DNA of 64,000 bases from Hydrogenophaga sp. (GTDB taxonomy: Bacteria > Pseudomonadota > Gammaproteobacteria > Burkholderiales > Burkholderiaceae_C). Positions 34,971-46,032 of the stretch are shown here, one piece after another. Positions within the stretch are counted from its first letter, which is position 1; each line of letters starts with the position of its first letter. The stretch is taken from contig NZ_JAILWB010000013.1 in NCBI RefSeq assembly GCF_025699295.1, positions 1-64,000 on the forward strand, given 5' to 3'. The position numbers were made by a program, and so were the translations under genes. The notes under the pieces were generated by a model. That model ran no database searches. It saw only the letters and a program-made list of their open reading frames with translations, and had not been told where the DNA came from.

Positions 34971-35951
34971 ATGTTCGCATTCATTCTCCGGCGATTGGCT
35001 CAGGCCGTGATCGTCATGGTCAGCGTGGCGCTGATCGCCTTCATGCTGTTCCAGTACGTGGGTGATCCGGTGGTCTTCCTCCTGGGGCAGGACGCCACCC
35101 CCGAACAGGTGCGTGAACTGCGCGCCGATCTCGGCCTGGACCAGCCCTTCTTCGTGCAGTTCTGGCATTTCCTCGCCAATGCGGTCCAAGGCGAATTCGG
35201 CCTGTCGCTGCGCCAGGGTGCCAAGGTGTCGCGCCTCATCGCCGAACGTCTTCCGGCGACGCTGGAGCTGTCGCTGGTGGCGGCGTTTCTCGCGCTGGCA
35301 GCCGGGATTCCCATGGGCGTGTATGCGGCGCTCAAGCGCGGCAGTTTCATGAGTCAGATGTTCATGACCGTCTCTCTGCTGGGAGTGTCCCTGCCCACCT
35401 TCCTGATCGGCATCCTGCTGATCCTGGTGTTCGCCGTGAACCTGGGCTGGTTCCCGAGCTTCGGCCGGGGTGATGTGATGCAGCTGGGCTGGTGGAGTAC
35501 GGGACTGCTGAGTGCCAAGGGCTGGCACCACATCACGTTGCCGGCGATCACGCTGGCCATCTTCCAGCTCACGTTGATCATGCGCCTGGTGCGCGCCGAG
35601 ATGCTCGAGGTGCTGCGCACCGACTACATCAAGTTCGCGCGTGCACGGGGCCTCACCAACCGGGCGGTGCACTTCGGCCATGCGTTGAAGAACACGCTGG
35701 TGCCCGTCATGACCATCACCGGCCTGCAGCTGGGCGGCCTGATCGCTTTCGCCATCATCACCGAGACAGTGTTCCAGTGGCCGGGTATGGGGTTGCTGTT
35801 CATCCAGGCGGTGACGTTCGCGGACATTCCGGTGATGGCGGCCTATCTGTGCCTGATCGCGCTGATCTTTGTCGTCATCAATCTGGTCGTCGATCTGCTG
35901 TATTTCGCGGTGGATCCACGCTTGCGCGTGGAGAAGGCGGGCGGCCACTGA
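34971..35951 (+). CDS. Peptide ABC transporter permease, DppB type
   Basis: This is an inner-membrane permease with six membrane segments and 326 residues, starting MFAFILRRLAQAVIVMVSVA as DppB/OppB proteins do. The ATPase-contact (EAA) loop is EVLRTDYIKFARARGLTNRA, and the end LLYFAVDPRLR is diagnostic. Its stop overlaps the ATG of the M20 gene by one base (TGATG), so the two are translationally coupled. It would pair with the DppC-type permease at 38896. Confidence 0.95.
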   Translation: MFAFILRRLAQAVIVMVSVALIAFMLFQYVGDPVVFLLGQDATPEQVRELRADLGLDQPFFVQFWHFLANAVQGEFGLSLRQGAKVSRLIAERLPATLELSLVAAFLALAAGIPMGVYAALKRGSFMSQMFMTVSLLGVSLPTFLIGILLILVFAVNLGWFPSFGRGDVMQLGWWSTGLLSAKGWHHITLPAITLAIFQLTLIMRLVRAEMLEVLRTDYIKFARARGLTNRAVHFGHALKNTLVPVMTITGLQLGGLIAFAIITETVFQWPGMGLLFIQAVTFADIPVMAAYLCLIALIFVVINLVVDLLYFAVDPRLRVEKAGGH

Positions 35952-37234
35952 TGTCGATCGCCCGTATCAAGGCTCATGGACGCGCGTTCGCGCACATCGC
36001 GGCGTTTCATCCCGATCTCACGGCCCTGCGCCACGATCTGCACGCTCACCCGGAGTTGGGCTTCGAGGAACACTACACCGCCAAGCGCGTGGTGGAGGCT
36101 CTCAGGGTGTGCGGCGTCGATCACATCCACACCGGCATCGGCAAGACCGGCGTGGTGGCGGTGATCCATGGGCGCCAGCGCGGCAGCGGCCGCATGATGG
36201 GCCTGCGCGCCGACATGGACGCGCTGCCCATGACCGAAGACAACGACTTTGCCTGGAAGTCCACCCGTACCGGCATGATGCACGGCTGCGGCCACGACGG
36301 GCACACGGCGATGCTGGTGGGCGCGGCGCGCTATCTTGCCGAGACGCGCCAGTTCGACGGCACCGCGGTGCTGATCTTCCAGCCTGGTGAGGAAGGTTTT
36401 GCCGGTGCCAAGGCCATGATCCAGGATGGCCTGTTCGACCGGTTTCCTGTGCAATCGGTCTACGGCATGCACAACTGGCCGCAGATGCGGCCCGGCACGG
36501 TGGGCGTGAATCCCGGGCCCATGATGGCCTCGGCTGACCGCATCACGATCGAGGTGACCGGCAAGGGAGGGCATGGCGCCCATCCGTACCAAACCGTGGA
36601 CCCCGTGCTCGTCTCGGCCCACATCATCACTGCGGTGCAAAGTATCGTTTCACGCAATGTGCGCGCCATCGACAGCGCGGTCATCAGCCTGTGCGCCATG
36701 CAGGCGGGCGACATGGGGGCCTTCAGCGTGACGCCGGGCAAGGCCACGCTGGTGGGGACCGTGCGCACCTTCAACCCTGAAGTGCAGAACATGGTCGAGA
36801 AGCGCCTCCAGGAGGTGTGCTCGGGCGTGGCACTGGGCCTGGGCGCGGCCGCACACGTCAATTACGAGCGCATCTACCCGGCCACCATCAACAGCCGCGA
36901 TGAAGCCCGCTTTGCGGCCGATGTGGCGCAGAAGCTGGTTGGCCACGAACATGTGGACCGCGACATGGACCCCAGCATGGGGGCGGAAGACTTTTCTTTC
37001 ATGTTGCAGGTCAAACCCGGCGCCTACCTTCGCTTGGGCCAGGGCGCAGAAAACGGCGTGGGCAGCTGCTTCCTGCACAACAGCCGCTATGACTTCAACG
37101 ATGACGTGCTGCCGCTGGGCGCGGCGCTCCACGCCGGCCTGGTGGAGCACGGCATGCCTCTGGCCGATCCGGCGCACACGGCGTCGGCCAGATCTTTTTC
37201 CGCAACCCCAACCCCTGCAAGGAGCGATGCATGA
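35951..37234 (+). CDS. M20D-family amidohydrolase (hippurate hydrolase-like)
   Basis: M20D enzymes cleave the amide bond of N-acyl amino acids, hippurate or related compounds in the cytoplasm, using two metals. The metal-binding set is clear: HGCGHDGHT (residues 111-119, with Cys113 and His115), Glu147-Glu148 in FQPGEEGFAGA, and His in YGMHNWPQ. The GLRADMDALPM motif is conserved, and a typical dimerisation domain starts near residue 190. It has 427 residues and no signal peptide. Overlaps of 1 base with the permease gene and 4 bases with the next gene place it firmly in the transporter operon. Its substrate is probably what the operon imports. Confidence 0.93.
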   Translation: MSIARIKAHGRAFAHIAAFHPDLTALRHDLHAHPELGFEEHYTAKRVVEALRVCGVDHIHTGIGKTGVVAVIHGRQRGSGRMMGLRADMDALPMTEDNDFAWKSTRTGMMHGCGHDGHTAMLVGAARYLAETRQFDGTAVLIFQPGEEGFAGAKAMIQDGLFDRFPVQSVYGMHNWPQMRPGTVGVNPGPMMASADRITIEVTGKGGHGAHPYQTVDPVLVSAHIITAVQSIVSRNVRAIDSAVISLCAMQAGDMGAFSVTPGKATLVGTVRTFNPEVQNMVEKRLQEVCSGVALGLGAAAHVNYERIYPATINSRDEARFAADVAQKLVGHEHVDRDMDPSMGAEDFSFMLQVKPGAYLRLGQGAENGVGSCFLHNSRYDFNDDVLPLGAALHAGLVEHGMPLADPAHTASARSFSATPTPARSDA

Positions 37235-38808
37235 AGTTCAAGACCACAACCACGGCCTGCCTGTTGGCGGCCGCGATGATCTCGATGGGGGCCGCGTCGG
37301 CACAGACGATTCGCATCGGCAATCAGGGTGACGCGCTGTCGATGGACCCGCACTCGCTCAATGAGTCGCTGCAGCTCAGCGTCACCGGCAACGTGTACGA
37401 ACCCCTGGTGGGGCGTGACCGGAACCTCAACCTTGCGCCAGCGCTGGCCACCAGCTGGAAACAGACATCACCCAGCGTGTGGCGTTTCGAGCTGCGCAAG
37501 GGGGTGAAATTTCATGACGGCACGCCATTCACCGCCGACGACGTGCTCTTCACCTTCGCTCGCGCCTCGGGTGAAGGCTCTGACATGAAGAGCTACACCA
37601 ACGACGTCAAGGAAGTGCGCAAAGTCAACGACTTCACGGTGGACGTCGAGACCAAGGGCCCGTTCCCCATCCTGCCCGACGTGCTCTCGCTGCTCTACAT
37701 CGTCAGCAAGAAGTGGTCTGAAGAGAACCAGTCCACCCGGCCTGTGGATCGCCGCAAGGGCATCGAAAATGCGGCATCTTTCCGCGCCAATGGCACGGGC
37801 CCCTTCCGCCTGCGTGAGCGCCAGCCGAACGTCAAGACCAGTTTCGTGCGCAATGGCAACTACTGGGGCAAGATCGAAGGCAATGTGGTGAACGTGGAGT
37901 ACACGCCGATCGGCAACGATTCCACGCGCGTGGCGGCTTTGCTCTCGGGTCAGGTGGACGTGATCGAGCCCGTGCCGCTGCAGGATGTGGCGCGCATCAA
38001 TGCTGGTGGCAAGACCAAGGTGATGCAGGGCCCGGAGTTGCGCACCATCTTCCTGGGCATGGACCAGAAGCGTGACGAACTGCTGTACTCCAGCGTCAAG
38101 GGAAAGAACCCGTTCAAGGACAAGCGTGTGCGCCAGGCGTTCTACCAGGCGATAGACATCAATGGCATCCAGCGCACGGTGATGCGTGGCGCCTCCAAGC
38201 CCACGGCGCTGATGGTGGGCCCAGGCATCAACGGCTTTGACGCCTCAATGAACACCCGTCTGCCCTACGATCCTGAAGCCTCGAAAAAATTGCTGGCCGA
38301 AGCAGGCTACCCGAACGGCTTCGAGGTGGGAATGAACTGCCCGAATGACCGCTACGTGAACGACGGCGCGATCTGCCAGGCGGTGGCGGCCAACCTGGCC
38401 CGCGTTGGCGTGAAGGTCAATTTGCAAGCCGAGACCAAGGGCACCTATTTCCCCAAGATTCTCAAGCGCGACACCAGCTTCTACCTGCTGGGCTGGACTC
38501 CGGGCACCTACGATTCGCACAACGCCCTGAACGCGTTGATGCGCTGCGTGGACGAGAAGGGCAGCGGCCAGTTCAACCTGGGCGCCTACTGCAATCCGAA
38601 GGTGGATGAACTGACGGTGCAGATCCAGTCGGAAACCGACAAGGCCAAGCGCGATGGCCTCATCAAGGAAGCCTTCAAGCTGCACGCAGACGACATCGGC
38701 CACCTGCCGCTCCACCAGCAGGCACTGGCTTGGGGCGTGGCGAGCAATGTCGAACTGGTCCAACTGGCCGACAACTTCATGCCGTTCCGTTACATGTCCG
38801 TGAAGTAA
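37231..38808 (+). CDS. Peptide ABC transporter substrate-binding protein (second)
   Basis: This is another family 5 solute-binding protein of 525 residues. The signal peptide is MKFKTTTTACLLAAAMISMG with cleavage after AASA, and the mature part begins QTIRIGNQGDALSMDPHSLN. It shares with the first binding protein the motifs VKFHDGTPFTADDVLFTFAR, NGTGPFRLRERQPNVK and KGKNPFKDKRVRQAFYQAID. It differs enough to suggest a distinct ligand. Its ATG overlaps the M20 stop (ATGA), and GGAG lies 8 bases upstream. A long hairpin follows its stop. Confidence 0.94.
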   Translation: MKFKTTTTACLLAAAMISMGAASAQTIRIGNQGDALSMDPHSLNESLQLSVTGNVYEPLVGRDRNLNLAPALATSWKQTSPSVWRFELRKGVKFHDGTPFTADDVLFTFARASGEGSDMKSYTNDVKEVRKVNDFTVDVETKGPFPILPDVLSLLYIVSKKWSEENQSTRPVDRRKGIENAASFRANGTGPFRLRERQPNVKTSFVRNGNYWGKIEGNVVNVEYTPIGNDSTRVAALLSGQVDVIEPVPLQDVARINAGGKTKVMQGPELRTIFLGMDQKRDELLYSSVKGKNPFKDKRVRQAFYQAIDINGIQRTVMRGASKPTALMVGPGINGFDASMNTRLPYDPEASKKLLAEAGYPNGFEVGMNCPNDRYVNDGAICQAVAANLARVGVKVNLQAETKGTYFPKILKRDTSFYLLGWTPGTYDSHNALNALMRCVDEKGSGQFNLGAYCNPKVDELTVQIQSETDKAKRDGLIKEAFKLHADDIGHLPLHQQALAWGVASNVELVQLADNFMPFRYMSVK

Positions 38809-38832
38809 GCCGCGTTCGCGCTGCCAGACACT

Positions 38833-38865
38833 GCAGGTCACATAGGAGCACCCCTCCTGACCTGC
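38833..38865 (+). terminator. Hairpin after the second binding-protein gene
   Basis: GCAGGTCA (38833-38840) pairs with TGACCTGC (38858-38865), and inner AGGAG pairs with CTCC, giving a long bulged stem. There is no T-run after it, so it is more likely an mRNA-stabilising or processing structure than a terminator. It mirrors the hairpin behind the first binding-protein gene. Confidence 0.5.
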
Positions 38866-38895
38866 GGTGCCGATGATCTCAAACAGGTTCCCTAC

Positions 38896-39807
38896 GTGAT
38901 CAGCCTCATCAAAAGAGGGCTCGACAGCGATGTCGGCCACAGCTTCCGCACCTCACCCACCGCGGTCATCGCGGCGGTGATCGCCTTGGTGTGTGTGTTC
39001 TGCGCGGTGTTCGCCCCTTGGGTGGCACCGCACAACCCATTCGACCTGGCCACGCTCGAGCTCTCCAACGCGCGCCTGCCGCCCGCCTGGAGCCCCGAGG
39101 GTTCGCGCAACTTCCTGCTCGGCACCGATGACCAGGGCCGCGATATCCTCTCGGCGCTGATGTATGGCGCGCGTATCTCACTGGCCGTGGGGCTGGCCTC
39201 GGTGTTGCTGTCGGTGGTGATCGGTGTGACCTTCGGTCTGCTGGCGGGCTTTCTCGGGGGCTGGATCGACGCCTTCCTCATGCGCCTGTGCGACGTGATG
39301 CTGTCGTTCCCGCCCATCCTCATCGCGCTGCTGATTGCCGGCGTGGGCCGCGCCCTGTTTCCTAACGCCCACGAAACGCTGGCCTTTGGCGTGCTCATCA
39401 TCTCCATTACGCTCACCGGTTGGGTGCAGTACGCGCGCACGGTGCGTGGCTCGACGCTGGTGGAGCGCAACAAGGAGTACGTGCAGGCCGCGCGGGTGAC
39501 CGGTGTGGCGCCGTTGCGCATCATGCGCAGCCATGTGCTGCCCAACGTCATGGGCCCGGTGCTGGTGCTGGCCACCATCCAGGTGGCCACGGCCATCATC
39601 ACCGAAGCCACGCTGTCCTTCCTGGGCGTGGGCGCACCACCCACCTCGCCGTCGCTGGGCACCCTGATCCGTGTCGGCAACGACTACCTGTTTTCCGGCG
39701 AATGGTGGATCACCATCTTCCCGGGCGCCATGCTGGTGCTGATTGCACTCAGCGTGAACCTGCTGGGCGACTGGCTGCGCGATGCACTGAACCCCCGACT
39801 GCGCTGA
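38896..39807 (+). CDS. Peptide ABC transporter permease, DppC type
   Basis: This is the second inner-membrane permease subunit, with 303 residues and about six membrane segments. The DppC/OppC marks are LGTDDQGRDILSALMYGARI, the EAA loop VQAARVTGVAPLRIMRSHVL and the ending NLLGDWLRDALNPRLR. The start is GTG at 38896, as no ATG fits the family N-terminus. It is 2 bases from the following ATPase gene. With the DppB-type protein it forms the translocation channel. Confidence 0.94.
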   Translation: MISLIKRGLDSDVGHSFRTSPTAVIAAVIALVCVFCAVFAPWVAPHNPFDLATLELSNARLPPAWSPEGSRNFLLGTDDQGRDILSALMYGARISLAVGLASVLLSVVIGVTFGLLAGFLGGWIDAFLMRLCDVMLSFPPILIALLIAGVGRALFPNAHETLAFGVLIISITLTGWVQYARTVRGSTLVERNKEYVQAARVTGVAPLRIMRSHVLPNVMGPVLVLATIQVATAIITEATLSFLGVGAPPTSPSLGTLIRVGNDYLFSGEWWITIFPGAMLVLIALSVNLLGDWLRDALNPRLR

Positions 39808-39809
39808 AC

Positions 39810-40784
39810 ATGAGCCTGCTACAAGTCAAGAACCTGGTCGTCGAGTTTCCGAATCGCCGCGGCACGCTGCGCGCGCTGGACGACATCTCCTTCGATATCG
39901 CCCCGGGCGAGATACTGGGTGTGGTGGGTGAATCCGGCGCGGGCAAGTCGCTTACCGGTGCGTCCATCATCGGATTGCTCGAACCGCCAGGGCGCGTGGC
40001 CTCGGGCGAGATCGTGCTGCAGGGTCAGCGCATCGACAACCTGCCTTATGAGGCCATGCGCAAGGTGCGTGGTCGCAAGATCGGCGCGATCTTCCAGGAC
40101 CCGCTGACCTCGCTCAACCCCCTGTATTCGGTGGGGCGGCAGCTGGTGGAAACCATCACCACCCATCTGCCGGTGAGCACAGCCGAGGCGCGCCGGCGCG
40201 CTATCGAACTGCTCAAGGACACCGGCATTCCCGCCGCCGAGCAGCGCATCGACCACTTCCCGCACCAGTTCTCGGGCGGCATGCGCCAGCGCGTCGTGAT
40301 CGCGCTGGCCCTGGCGGCAGAGCCCCAGCTCATCGTGGCGGACGAACCCACGACGGCGCTGGATGTGTCCATCCAGGCACAGATCATCACGCTGCTCAAG
40401 ACCATCTGCAAACAGCGCGGCGCGGCGGTGATGCTGATCACGCACGACATGGGCGTGATCGCCGAAACCTGTGACCGCGTGGCCGTGATGTACGCCGGAC
40501 GCATTGCCGAGATAGGACCCGTGCACCAGGTCATCAACCACCCGGCGCATCCCTATACAACCGGGCTGATGGCCTGCATCCCTGACATGAGCATGGACCG
40601 TGAACGCTTGCACCAGATCGATGGCGCCATGCCGCGCCTGAACGCCATCCCGACGGGCTGCGCCTACAACCCGCGCTGCGAGAGGGTGTTCGATCGATGC
40701 CATGTGGAACGCCCAGACCTGCTGGCAGCCGGTGCCACGCGCGCTGCCTGCTGGCTGCACGCCGGTGCGGAGGTTGCGGCATGA
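39810..40784 (+). CDS. Peptide ABC transporter ATPase, DppD type
   Basis: This is a cytoplasmic ATPase subunit of 324 residues. Walker A is GESGAGKS near residue 41, the signature is FSGGMRQR near 156, and Walker B is [12 protein letters not shown]. The C-terminal oligopeptide-transporter extension has the cysteine motif [15 protein letters not shown]. The ATG at 39810 follows the permease stop directly. A longer frame in the permease region is not real. Its stop overlaps the next start by 4 bases. Confidence 0.95.
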   Translation: MSLLQVKNLVVEFPNRRGTLRALDDISFDIAPGEILGVVGESGAGKSLTGASIIGLLEPPGRVASGEIVLQGQRIDNLPYEAMRKVRGRKIGAIFQDPLTSLNPLYSVGRQLVETITTHLPVSTAEARRRAIELLKDTGIPAAEQRIDHFPHQFSGGMRQRVVIALALAAEPQLIVADEPTTALDVSIQAQIITLLKTICKQRGAAVMLITHDMGVIAETCDRVAVMYAGRIAEIGPVHQVINHPAHPYTTGLMACIPDMSMDRERLHQIDGAMPRLNAIPTGCAYNPRCERVFDRCHVERPDLLAAGATRAACWLHAGAEVAA

Positions 40785-41878
40785 GCACCGGCATGTTCGA
40801 GTCGACGGTGCAGGCCGAGGAGACGCGGTCGCTCACGGCGCAGTCCCATGCCGCTGTGTCCGCCGCGACCACTCAGGCCGCCACGGGAGCGCCCCTGGTG
40901 CGCGCGACCGATCTGGCCAAGACCTTCGATGTTTCCGCGCCCTGGCTCAACCGCGTGATCGAGCGTCAGCCCCGACAGCTGCTGCGCGCGGTCGACGGCG
41001 TGTCCTTCGACATCCCGCGCGGCCAGACGCTGGCGCTGGTGGGCGAATCCGGTTGCGGCAAGAGCACGGTCGCCCGCTTGCTGGTTGGGCTGTACGAGCC
41101 CACGCGCGGGGGGTTTGAGTTCGATGGCCAGGACGCGCACGCCGCGTTCAAGACACCCGAAGGCCGCAAGCTGCGCCGGCGCATCCAGATGATTTTTCAG
41201 GACCCGTACGCCAGCCTCAACCCGCGCTGGCGCGTGGAAGACATCATTGCCGAACCGCTGCGCGAGCACGAGATCGAAACCGAGCCCGTGGCCTTGCGCG
41301 CCCGGGTGGACGAATTGTTGAAGTCGGTCGGCCTCTCATCCCTGGATCGGGTGAAGTACCCGCACCAGTTCAGCGGTGGGCAGCGGCAGCGCATCTCGAT
41401 CGCTCGCGCCCTGGCTACGCAGCCGGAGTTCCTGGTCTGCGACGAGCCCACCTCGGCGCTGGACGTGAGTGTGCAGGCGCAGGTGCTCAACATCATGAAG
41501 GACTTGCAGCGTGAGCGCGGTCTGACCTACCTGTTCATCAGCCACAACCTGGCCGTGGTGCGCCACGTGAGCGATCAGGTGGGCGTGATGTACCTGGGCC
41601 GACTGGTCGAGCTCGCCCCCAAGCACACGCTGTTCGACAGCCCGCGCCACCCCTACACTCGCATGCTGCTGGACGCGATCCCCAAGATGCATGACACCGG
41701 CAAGGCACGCACGCCGGTCTCCGGCGAGGTGCCCAACCCGCTGAACCCGCCCAGTGGATGCGCCTTCAACCCGCGCTGCCCACACGCCAACGACCGCTGC
41801 CGCAGCGAGCGGCCCAACCTGCTCACGCTGGGCGGCATCCGCATCGCGTGCCATGCAGTGGAAGAGGGGCGCATCTGA
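40781..41878 (+). CDS. Peptide ABC transporter ATPase, DppF type
   Basis: This is the second ATPase, with 365 residues from the ATG at 40781. Walker A is GESGCGKST, the signature is FSGGQRQR, and Walker B is [12 protein letters not shown]. The C-terminal motif is [15 protein letters not shown]. About 40 residues before the ATPase fold are variable and Ala/Thr-rich, longer than in most DppF proteins. It is the last gene of the operon. Its stop is 1 base from the stop of convergent hexR, with no visible terminator between. Confidence 0.95.
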   Translation: MSTGMFESTVQAEETRSLTAQSHAAVSAATTQAATGAPLVRATDLAKTFDVSAPWLNRVIERQPRQLLRAVDGVSFDIPRGQTLALVGESGCGKSTVARLLVGLYEPTRGGFEFDGQDAHAAFKTPEGRKLRRRIQMIFQDPYASLNPRWRVEDIIAEPLREHEIETEPVALRARVDELLKSVGLSSLDRVKYPHQFSGGQRQRISIARALATQPEFLVCDEPTSALDVSVQAQVLNIMKDLQRERGLTYLFISHNLAVVRHVSDQVGVMYLGRLVELAPKHTLFDSPRHPYTRMLLDAIPKMHDTGKARTPVSGEVPNPLNPPSGCAFNPRCPHANDRCRSERPNLLTLGGIRIACHAVEEGRI

Positions 41879-41879
41879 G

Positions 41880-42728
41880 TCAGGCGTAGCGCTTGCTTTT
41901 CAGGTTGTTCTTCATTTCCTTGAGCAAAGGCTGCAGCTTGGTGCCACCAATGCGCAGCGCCAGGCAGGTGGCCACGATGTCGATGACCATCAGGTGCATC
42001 AGTCGCGAGGTCATGGGGCTGTAGCGATCGTAGCCTTCGGGGTGATCTGCGGAAAGATGGATGTGTCCGCTTTGCGCGAGCGGTGACCCACTGGTGGTGA
42101 TGACGATCACTGTCGCGCCGTGCTTGCGCGCGATGTCGGCTGCGTCCATCAGGTCGCGCGTGCGGCCCGAGTTGGAGATGATCACCAGGCAGTCGCCCGG
42201 CCCGAGCAGCGAGGCGCTCATCACCTGCATGTGACCATCGCTGTAGGCAATGGCGTTGATGCCCAGGCGGAAAAACTTGTGCTGGGCGTCCTGCGCCACG
42301 ATGCCCGAATTGCCCGCACCGTAGAACTCGATGCGGCCACGGTTCCTGTAGGTTGCCACCAGCGCGTCCACTGCCTTTTCGATCGCGTGGCTCGAAGCGT
42401 CGTTGCGGTACTTCAGGAATGCCGCGACCGTGTTGTCGATCACCTTGACCAGCACATCGCCTGTCTTGTCGTCCACGTCCACGCTGCGGTGGATGAAGGG
42501 CACACCCTCGCTGACCGTGCCCGCGAGCTTGAGCTTGAAGTCCGACAGGCCGTCGTAGCCCATGCTGCGGCAGAAGCGCACAACGGTGGGTTTGCTCACG
42601 TGCGCGCGCTCGGCCAGCTCCGTCACGGGCAGGCTCGCGAAGGTGCGGGGGTCCAGCAGCACGAGCTTGGCCACGCGTTGCTCGGCGGGAGCCAGGGAGG
42701 GCAGGGAGGCTTTGATCCTGTCGAGCAT
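41880..42728 (-). CDS. hexR: HexR-type RpiR-family transcriptional regulator
   Basis: HexR represses glucose-6-phosphate and Entner-Doudoroff genes and is released by 2-keto-3-deoxy-6-phosphogluconate. The N-terminal RpiR helix-turn-helix (LAERAHVSKPTVVRFCRSMG, about residues 38-57) is followed by DFKLKLA as in known HexR proteins. The C-terminal SIS sugar-phosphate domain has FYGAGNSGIVAQDAQHKFFR and IISNSGRTRDL. The end SRLMHLMVIDIVATCLALR also matches HexR. It is 282 residues long. It is divergent from tal, a known HexR-type target, and an operator-like site lies between them. Confidence 0.8.
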   Translation of the reverse strand: MLDRIKASLPSLAPAEQRVAKLVLLDPRTFASLPVTELAERAHVSKPTVVRFCRSMGYDGLSDFKLKLAGTVSEGVPFIHRSVDVDDKTGDVLVKVIDNTVAAFLKYRNDASSHAIEKAVDALVATYRNRGRIEFYGAGNSGIVAQDAQHKFFRLGINAIAYSDGHMQVMSASLLGPGDCLVIISNSGRTRDLMDAADIARKHGATVIVITTSGSPLAQSGHIHLSADHPEGYDRYSPMTSRLMHLMVIDIVATCLALRIGGTKLQPLLKEMKNNLKSKRYA

Positions 42729-42768
42729 GATGATGATGAGGGTCGGTTACATGGAGGGTACGAACGGG

Positions 42769-42783
42769 TGAAATTTTATTACG
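42769..42783. promoter_or_regulatory. HexR-type operator between hexR and tal
   Basis: TGAAATTTTATTACG on the plus strand (CGTAATAAAATTTCA on the minus) matches the palindromic HexR consensus, which I recall as TGTAATWWWATTACA, at about 13 of 15 positions. It lies midway between the divergent starts and overlaps the region where the tal -35 should be. HexR bound here could repress tal and its own gene. The match is by eye. Confidence 0.6.
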
Positions 42784-42793
42784 AGTTTTGTCC

Positions 42794-42799
42794 GATAAT
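42794..42799 (+). promoter_or_regulatory. Predicted -10 element of tal
   Basis: GATAAT ends 6 bases before the tal ATG, so transcription would begin at or next to the ATG. No Shine-Dalgarno precedes the ATG, which is consistent with a leaderless message. The -35 region is poor and overlaps the HexR-type site. Confidence 0.4.
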
Positions 42800-42805
42800 T
42801 CGCCC

Positions 42806-43747
42806 ATGAACCAGCTAGATGCCCTCAAACAGTTCACAACGGTCGTGGCGGACACCGGTGATTTCAAACAGCTCGCGGCCTATGCTCCGCGCGATGCCAC
42901 CACGAACCCGTCGCTCATTCTCAAGGCCGTGCAGATGCCGCAGTACGCCCCCCTGCTCCAGGATGCGGTGGCGAAGTACGCCGCGCACGGCCTGGACGAG
43001 GTGATGAACCGCCTGCTGGTGAGCTTTGGCTGCGAAATCCTGCGCCTCATTCCCGGCCGCGTGTCCACCGAAGTGGACGCCCGCCTGAGCTTCGACACCG
43101 AGGCAACCGTGGCGCGCGCGCGCCGCATCATCGACCTGTATCAGGGTGAGGGTGTGCACGTCGACCGCGTGCTGATCAAGATCGCCTCCACGTGGGAGGG
43201 TATTCAGGCCGCCGCGCGTCTTGAACGCGACGGCATCCACACCAACCTGACCCTGTTGTTCTCCTTCGCCCAGGCGGTCGCCTGTGGCCAGGCCAGGGTG
43301 CAACTGATCTCGCCTTTCGTCGGCCGCATCTACGACTGGTACAAGAAGAGTGCGGGCAGCAGTTGGGACGAGGTCGCCATGGCTGGCCCCAACGACCCGG
43401 GCGTGCGCTCGGTGCGCAGCATCTACGAGTTCTACAAGAGGCACGGCATCGCCACCGAAGTGATGGGCGCGAGCTTCCGCAACGTGGGCCAGATCACGGC
43501 ACTGGCCGGCTGCGACCTGCTCACCATCAGCCCCGATCTGCTGGCCCAACTGGCCGCCAGCGAAGCACCGCTGAGCCGTGCGCTCGACGCGAGCGCGTCG
43601 AAGACCATGGACATCCCCTTTGTCACCCACGACGAGGCCAGCTTTCGCTACGCGCTGAACGAAGACGCCATGGCGACCGAGAAACTGGCCGAAGGCATCC
43701 GGGCATTCGCGGCCGACACCATCAAGCTAGAGGGCTTGATGAAATAA
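42806..43747 (+). CDS. tal: Transaldolase
   Basis: Transaldolase moves a dihydroxyacetone unit between sedoheptulose 7-phosphate and glyceraldehyde 3-phosphate in the pentose phosphate pathway. The Schiff-base lysine is Lys125 in [13 protein letters not shown]. Other hallmarks are DATTNPSLI near the start, [13 protein letters not shown] and [12 protein letters not shown]. From the ATG at 42806 it has 313 residues, the classical TalB-type length. An in-frame TTG upstream is unlikely to be the start. A strong terminator follows. Confidence 0.96.
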   Translation: MNQLDALKQFTTVVADTGDFKQLAAYAPRDATTNPSLILKAVQMPQYAPLLQDAVAKYAAHGLDEVMNRLLVSFGCEILRLIPGRVSTEVDARLSFDTEATVARARRIIDLYQGEGVHVDRVLIKIASTWEGIQAAARLERDGIHTNLTLLFSFAQAVACGQARVQLISPFVGRIYDWYKKSAGSSWDEVAMAGPNDPGVRSVRSIYEFYKRHGIATEVMGASFRNVGQITALAGCDLLTISPDLLAQLAASEAPLSRALDASASKTMDIPFVTHDEASFRYALNEDAMATEKLAEGIRAFAADTIKLEGLMK

Positions 43748-43764
43748 ACCGGACTTCCCATACG

Positions 43765-43797
43765 AAAAAGCCCCGCGATCACTCGCGGGGCTTTTTT
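43765..43797. terminator. Bidirectional intrinsic terminator, tal / groEL
   Basis: AAAAA, then GCCCCGCGA-TCAC-TCGCGGGGC, then six T. The perfect 9-pair stem is flanked by A and T runs. It ends the tal transcript 18 bases after its stop and can also end the leftward groES-groEL transcript, about 120 bases beyond the groEL stop. Confidence 0.9.
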
Positions 43798-43919
43798 GTT
43801 TTGGAGGCAGGCAGCGCAGAAGCACCCCTACGACGCAGCATGAGGCACAAGGGCGTAGACAGTGGCAGCGCCACGGCAAGCCCTTGCAACGCCGGCATGG
43901 CGTCTCAGGCAAGGAGCAA

Positions 43920-45584
<1,665 letters not shown>

Positions 45585-45618
45585 TCAGTAATTGGGGGGG
45601 GTGAAAGAAAGTGAAGGA

Positions 45619-45909
45619 TTACTTCTCGACGACCGCGAAGAGGTCGTCTTCTTTCATGACCAGCAGTTCATTGCCGTCGACCTTGACGGTCTGGCCGCTG
45701 TACTTGCCGAACAGAACGCGGTCGCCGACCTTGACGTTCATGGCGGACAGTTCGCCCTTGTCGTTTTTCTTGCCGGGACCAACGGCCAGGATCTCGCCCT
45801 GGTCGGGCTTCTCGGCGGCGGCGTCGGGGATGACGATGCCGGAGGCGGTCTTGGTTTCGCTGTCAATGCGCTTGACGATCACGCGATCGGCGAGAGGACG
45901 AAGGTTCAT
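45619..45909 (-). CDS. groES: Co-chaperonin GroES (10 kDa)
   Basis: GroES caps the GroEL chamber. The 96 residues begin [20 protein letters not shown]. The mobile loop is [18 protein letters not shown], and the end [18 protein letters not shown] is standard. AGGAG lies 6 bases before the ATG. It is the first gene of the heat-shock operon; the leader of about 115 bases contains the HrcA operator just after the promoter. Confidence 0.99.
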   Translation of the reverse strand: MNLRPLADRVIVKRIDSETKTASGIVIPDAAAEKPDQGEILAVGPGKKNDKGELSAMNVKVGDRVLFGKYSGQTVKVDGNELLVMKEDDLFAVVEK

Positions 45910-46005
45910 TGCATCTCCTGGATATGGAACGGATGGGGTTGTTCAGAACGGCGGGGCCTGCCTGTGCAGGCAGGCGCATACCGCTGATCGACTTGGCGCA
46001 AAGTG

Positions 46006-46032
46006 TTAGCACTCAACGCCAGCGAGTGCTAA
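46006..46032 (-). promoter_or_regulatory. CIRCE operator (HrcA site) of groES-groEL
   Basis: TTAGCACTC-N9-GAGTGCTAA is a perfect match to the CIRCE consensus. It abuts the -10 of the groES promoter, so bound HrcA would block transcription. Heat shock inactivates HrcA. This shows that the strain uses HrcA control here, in addition to any RpoH input. Confidence 0.96.
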
